Positions 61,201 through 64,000 of a stretch of DNA of 64,000 nucleotides are shown here, piece after piece. Numbering within the stretch: position 1 is the stretch's first letter; every line of letters begins with the position of its first letter. This DNA is from Leptolyngbya sp. BC1307 (GTDB taxonomy: Bacteria; Cyanobacteriota; Cyanobacteriia; Phormidesmidales; Phormidesmidaceae). The stretch covers positions 62,001-126,000 of the forward strand of contig NZ_NRTA01000009.1 of the NCBI RefSeq assembly GCF_002286735.1. Direction: 5' to 3'. The translations under genes and the position numbers were made by a program. Under the pieces are notes generated by a model. The model was not told where the DNA came from. It saw only the letters and a program-made list of their open reading frames with translations, and ran no database searches.

Positions 61201-64000
61201 ACGCCGTTGAAAATCTTGAATCAATGCTGTTGGAGGAGACAGTAGAGGCGGATGACACCTCTGATGCTGATGAGGAGACCGACGAAGAAATTGATTGGGC
61301 CGACTTAACAATAGGTGATTTAGATAATCCAGCCCCTGTAGACAACTCAACAGGAACAGAGAAGGATCTGCTAGACCTGGAAATGTCGTTTGGTGATGAG
61401 CAAGACGCTTCGCTTGAAGACGCTTCGCTAGATCTGGAGGCTTTGCTAGAGAGCGAGCCGTCAGATGTTGCTTTACTAGAAGAGGCATCACTAGAAGAGA
61501 CATCGTTAGAATCGACAGATGAAAGTCACGCGGATAGTGACGAACTCATTTTAGACTGGGAGACTTCTGAGAGCGACGCTGGTGAAGATGAACTGTCTGA
61601 GATTGAGGGGCTTGAGATTGAAGGGACTGCAGGCGATTTTGCTGAAGAGAGCCTTCGTCATTCCGCTGATGAATCATCAGACGATGTCGCTGAAAATCTC
61701 GAATCAATGCTGCTGGAGGAGACAATAGAGGCGGATGAGACCTCTGACGAAGCTACTGGTGATGACTTTGACGATTTTGCTGAAGAGAGTCTTCATCATT
61801 CTGCTGACGAATCATCAGACGATGACTTTGACGATCTGGACTCGCTGCTGTCTGAAGAGACGTTAGAGGCGGATGGCACCTCTGATGAAGCTACTGGTGA
61901 TGACTTTGACGATCTGGACTTGCTGCTGTCTGAAGAGACGGTAGAAGAGAGTGCGCCTAGCAATGCTGCTGGCCCTCTGCTTACCGCTGATATGGAAACG
62001 CCCACTCTTGGCGGGGCCGTCTCAGCCGATGCCGACGACTTTGGAGACTTGGAGCGGCTTCTAGAAGATCGGGTGGAGGGCAGCGCGTCAGTGTTGCCCC
62101 GGTCCATGCCGCCTCGGCTGGCGCGACGGGGAAGTGGGCTACGCGAGCAAAATATGCGCGTGTCTGTCAATCATTTAGACAACCTGAGCAACTTTGTCGG
62201 AGAGCTGGTAGTCAGCCGCAATACGCTGGAGCGAGACCAAGAGCGGCTGCGGCAGTTTCTTGATAATTTGCTGTTTCAGGTGCAGCAGCTTAACGATGTC
62301 GGTCAAAGAATGCGCGATCTGTACGAGCGATCGCTGCTAGAAAGCTCCCTCATGTCCAATCGCCGCGCCTACTCATCGGCCAATAGCCGAGACAGAGACA
62401 AGGAGAAAGAATCGACGGCTGGCCACGCTACCGGGGCGACCTTCGACGCGCTGGAGATGGATCGCTTCACCGGCTTCCATACGCTTTCGCAAGAGATGAT
62501 CGAGCTGATTGTCAGGGTGCGAGAGTCATCTTCGGATATTGGCTACACGGTGGAATCTTCTGACCAGGTGACGCGCCAGTTTCGGCAAATTACCACTCAG
62601 CTGCAAGAAGGGCTCAATACGGCGCGGATGGTAGCCTTTTCGCAGGCGGCTGACCGGTTGCCTCGGGCGGTGCGGGATATTTCGCTGAAGTGCGGAAAAG
62701 AAGCTCGGCTAGTGGTCGAAGGGCAAGACACGCTGATTGACAAGATGATCGTCGAGCATTTGTACGATCCGCTGACTCACCTGGTGAATAACGCTATCAC
62801 TCACGGCATTGAGACGCCAGCGGCAAGGCGTGCTGCGGGTAAACCCTCTGAAGGGACGATTACGGTACGGGCTTTCTATCAGGGCAACCAGACGGTGATC
62901 TATGTCGCGGACAATGGCGGCGGTATTGATACCGAGCTGGTTAAGCGCAAGGCAATTGAGCAGGCTCTGATCAGCCCAACTGAGGCCGAGGGACTCTCGG
63001 CGATAGAGACTTATGAGCTGCTGTTTCACCCTGGCTTTACTACCCGAGACCAGGCTGACGACTTTGCCGGGCGCGGTGTCGGTATGGATGTGGTCCGCAC
63101 CTCGCTAGCAGAAATTCGCGGTAGTGTCACTATCGACTCGGAGCAGGGCAAAGGTACTAGCTTTACCATTCGCCTACCGCTGACGCTGAGTATCTCTAAG
63201 GCCCTGAGCTGTGTGAGCAACCAGGCCCGCATCGCCTTTCCGATGGACGGGGTGGAAGATATGCTGGATGTGCCGCGCGATCGCATTGTCAAAAATGACC
63301 AGGATCAAGACTGTGTGCGCTGGCGCGACACGCTACTGCCCTTCCAACCCATTACTGATCTGCTGAAGTTTAACCGCACCTTGGGTCGGGGCCGGGTGTA
63401 TGGCGGCGGCCAAGATGAAGATGTGCTCTCAATCATTGTGCTCAGGAGTGCCAATACCTTTGTGGCTGTTCAAGTCGATCAGGTGATTGGCGAGCAGGAG
63501 ATTGTGATTAAACAGCTAGAAGGCCCAGTGCCTAAGCCGCTAGGGATTGCCGGGGCGACGGTGCTAGGCGATGGCCGGGTGATGCCGATTGCCGATGTGC
63601 TAGAGCTAATTGACATTGCAACGGGCCGCATTCGCCGGGAGCCGGCCTCACTGATGTGGGCGCAAGAGCCAGTAACTGAGGCACCTGTGAAGAGAGATCC
63701 GACCGTGCTGATTGTCGATGACTCGATTACAGTGCGCGAACTACTCTCGATGAGCTTTAGCAAAATTGGCTACCGGGTAGAGCAAGCCCGCGATGGTCAA
63801 GAAGCCTGGGATAAGCTGCGCTCCGGACTGCCCTGCGACCTGGTATTTTGCGACATAGAAATGCCGCGCATGGATGGCCTAGAGCTGCTTTCACGGATGC
63901 AAAAAGACGGCCAGCTCAAGCGCATTCCCATTGCGATGCTGACCTCGCGCGGGGCTGACCGGCACCGGCAGATGGCGGTCGATCTAGGAGCCAGCGGCTA
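58248..64000 (+). CDS. hmpE: CheA-like hybrid histidine kinase, 3' truncated by window edge
   Basis: At least 1917 residues. ATG 58248 behind TAGGGGAGAA. Hpt domain (1-110, phospho-His in FRAAHSVKGGAAMLGL) and a second helical Hpt-like segment (about 170-270). Then an acidic Asp/Glu/Ser linker (about 285-1285) with large internal duplications. Next, the dimerisation helix (VSVNHLDNLSNFVGELVVSR), HATPase_c (HLVNNAITHGIETP, ADNGGGIDTEL, GRGVGMDVVR), a CheW-like domain (ISKALSCVSNQARIAFPMDG) and a C-terminal REC (PTVLIVDDSITVRELL, VFCDIEMPRMDG) cut off at the window end. Autophosphorylates and relays to HmpB; large size is due to the linker. Confidence 0.95.
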   Translation, partial: MLPEQQQRIMGYFIEEAKDHLNTIEQGLLSLQLTIEDTEKANEVFRAAHSVKGGAAMLGLESIQKTAHRLEDYFKILKESPVQVDRTLETMFLRVSDGLKDLLEQLEGPFGLTADKAHEIMAGVEPVFDQLEQHLDALIEESDVDTGGEMIAPVAFTYGDVSAADISPDDFSSRFQREVALLLRQMLTTFKQPDTAASRKVLQDVCAHLSAIGEQFDLPAWCDLIETARLAAANLDNDYRTLAPVLIKDIKKSQDLVLSGQAAEIAVSDTMQSLLPEDALFAGLDASELENDDASDDLDGLGFNIADTGNADEITQELEDLSLNGYSSAEADVPVALSGLDEEPLDAYLEAGDDAEDDLDSLFDRDSEEESLFDDALADSSDNDLVELADPQALVAIAPDAEAPAADDIGRLSVDLEFDEVPLELSTLNRQFDSEGRADESLDALMATVNVTGPDVGTEELNSLADLFDGDLDELDNTLGGHPFATVEMQLNPENIDLAEADDLTDLLAGDIPDDTDDIAREIAESDEIADDLFGGTLTGGEFATMDESDLDDLDGLAAAADELNGATTEADLGALADTSLAESTSAPTEASVFDTPIPDPLTSDMPGDITADMAALSEDVWADDMFDSAEELFDSVEDDLLGANGLAETVGLADVAAEDLPDQLDEAGLGFSEVEQPDAELAADAVETPAEEKQIVSDEAIAPAPTSANLPARAVAAPRQTGPNFHLLTGEALQEAEKDIDSFFLGDAASKAVERLEERRSAPLEVERSRDPEEQPADDSWGELAALSDADEETDEEIDWADSTIDDLDNPAPVDNSTGTEEDLLDLEMSFDEQSFDEPLSIEMGFTDEDASLDLEALLESEPSDAALEDLFDAPTDTAAFSDSNDLSAEATDGSEAEDLLDFGSLEGDAEETSLEEASLEETSLESTDESNADSDELILDWETSESDAGEDKLSEIEGFEIEGTAGDFAEESLRHSADESSDDAVENLESMLLEETVEADDTSDADEETDEEIDWADLTIGDLDNPAPVDNSTGTEKDLLDLEMSFGDEQDASLEDASLDLEALLESEPSDVALLEEASLEETSLESTDESHADSDELILDWETSESDAGEDELSEIEGLEIEGTAGDFAEESLRHSADESSDDVAENLESMLLEETIEADETSDEATGDDFDDFAEESLHHSADESSDDDFDDLDSLLSEETLEADGTSDEATGDDFDDLDLLLSEETVEESAPSNAAGPLLTADMETPTLGGAVSADADDFGDLERLLEDRVEGSASVLPRSMPPRLARRGSGLREQNMRVSVNHLDNLSNFVGELVVSRNTLERDQERLRQFLDNLLFQVQQLNDVGQRMRDLYERSLLESSLMSNRRAYSSANSRDRDKEKESTAGHATGATFDALEMDRFTGFHTLSQEMIELIVRVRESSSDIGYTVESSDQVTRQFRQITTQLQEGLNTARMVAFSQAADRLPRAVRDISLKCGKEARLVVEGQDTLIDKMIVEHLYDPLTHLVNNAITHGIETPAARRAAGKPSEGTITVRAFYQGNQTVIYVADNGGGIDTELVKRKAIEQALISPTEAEGLSAIETYELLFHPGFTTRDQADDFAGRGVGMDVVRTSLAEIRGSVTIDSEQGKGTSFTIRLPLTLSISKALSCVSNQARIAFPMDGVEDMLDVPRDRIVKNDQDQDCVRWRDTLLPFQPITDLLKFNRTLGRGRVYGGGQDEDVLSIIVLRSANTFVAVQVDQVIGEQEIVIKQLEGPVPKPLGIAGATVLGDGRVMPIADVLELIDIATGRIRREPASLMWAQEPVTEAPVKRDPTVLIVDDSITVRELLSMSFSKIGYRVEQARDGQEAWDKLRSGLPCDLVFCDIEMPRMDGLELLSRMQKDGQLKRIPIAMLTSRGADRHRQMAVDLGASG
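60612..61945 (+). repeat. In-frame direct duplications in the CheA linker
   Basis: Unit A, about 60612-61259, is copied as unit B, about 61260-61744. The match starts GATGCTGATGAGGAGACC at 60615 and 61263 (offset 648). B lacks 165 bp of A (about 60854-61000 region), so further on the offset is 483. A third partial copy with TGACTTTGACGATCTGGACT runs to about 61945. Identity is high even at silent sites. Confidence 0.9.

Overview
The window is chromosomal DNA from a cyanobacterium, probably a filamentous or phototactic one of the Leptolyngbya/Phormidesmis type. The evidence is dense HIP1 octamers (GCGATCGC), a tmRNA whose tag begins ANNIVPFARK, and families largely confined to cyanobacteria and plastids (Ycf34, HLIP, PAP/fibrillin, DUF760, DUF2811, DUF3134, HemJ, HmpF). 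Most genes are ordinary core genes in short operons. There is no prophage, CRISPR array, intact insertion sequence, rRNA or tRNA that I could see.

Layout. 1-9.1 kb: the 3' end of cobM, a glycine-zipper protein, M3 oligopeptidase, MgtE, DUF502 protein, a long NusB, and FtsY. 9.2-10.4 kb: a small repeat protein and ssrA (tmRNA) with its promoter and terminator. 10.5-19.3 kb: mraY, DUF3134, fibrillin, a PD-(D/E)XK nuclease with a predicted Fe-S site, a CPA1 antiporter, a lipase-like hydrolase, cobI and a TonB-C protein. 19.7-21.8 kb: a 34-codon ORF, a PHP phosphoesterase, DUF2811, then a gene-free AT-rich stretch with four DnaA-box-like 9-mers in 63 bp. 21.8-27 kb: a phosphonate/phosphite-type ABC transporter (PhnD, PhnC, and a single-chain double-permease PhnE) preceded by an 11-codon leader ORF with a consensus Shine-Dalgarno, then murJ. 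27-43 kb: a Zn-ribbon/kinase/WD40 protein, Ycf34, CCA transferase, a basic membrane protein, a LysM/M23 protein without its zinc ligands, an HtrA protease, DUF760, scpB, an ABC ATPase, a 47-aa HLIP with an RpaB-type (HLR1) promoter, hemJ, menB, dciA, an SPOR-like protein and PspA. 43.1-45.9 kb is a decaying zone: a histidine-kinase remnant, three short tandem-repeat arrays, two lineage-specific hypotheticals and a probable IS200/IS605 3' remnant. 45.9-52.1 kb: CocE-type hydrolase, a REC-PP2C phosphatase operon, lipB, hpf/lrtA, grxC and an S4 protein.

52.2-64 kb is a taxis-like cluster of the Hmp/Pil type, expected to control type IV pilus motility: hmpF (coiled coil) diverges from a CheY-CheW-MCP-CheA operon. 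The CheA-like kinase runs off the window. It carries an acidic linker of about 1000 residues that has recently grown by in-frame duplication.

The observations most worth following are the candidate replication-origin-like DnaA-box cluster, the leader ORF upstream of phnD, the dead LytM protein, the duplicated helical insert in NusB, the fused PhnE, the HLR1-hli promoter, the histidine-kinase fossil, and the expanding CheA linker. I did not find a clearly new multi-gene system. Nothing here has been tested against databases.
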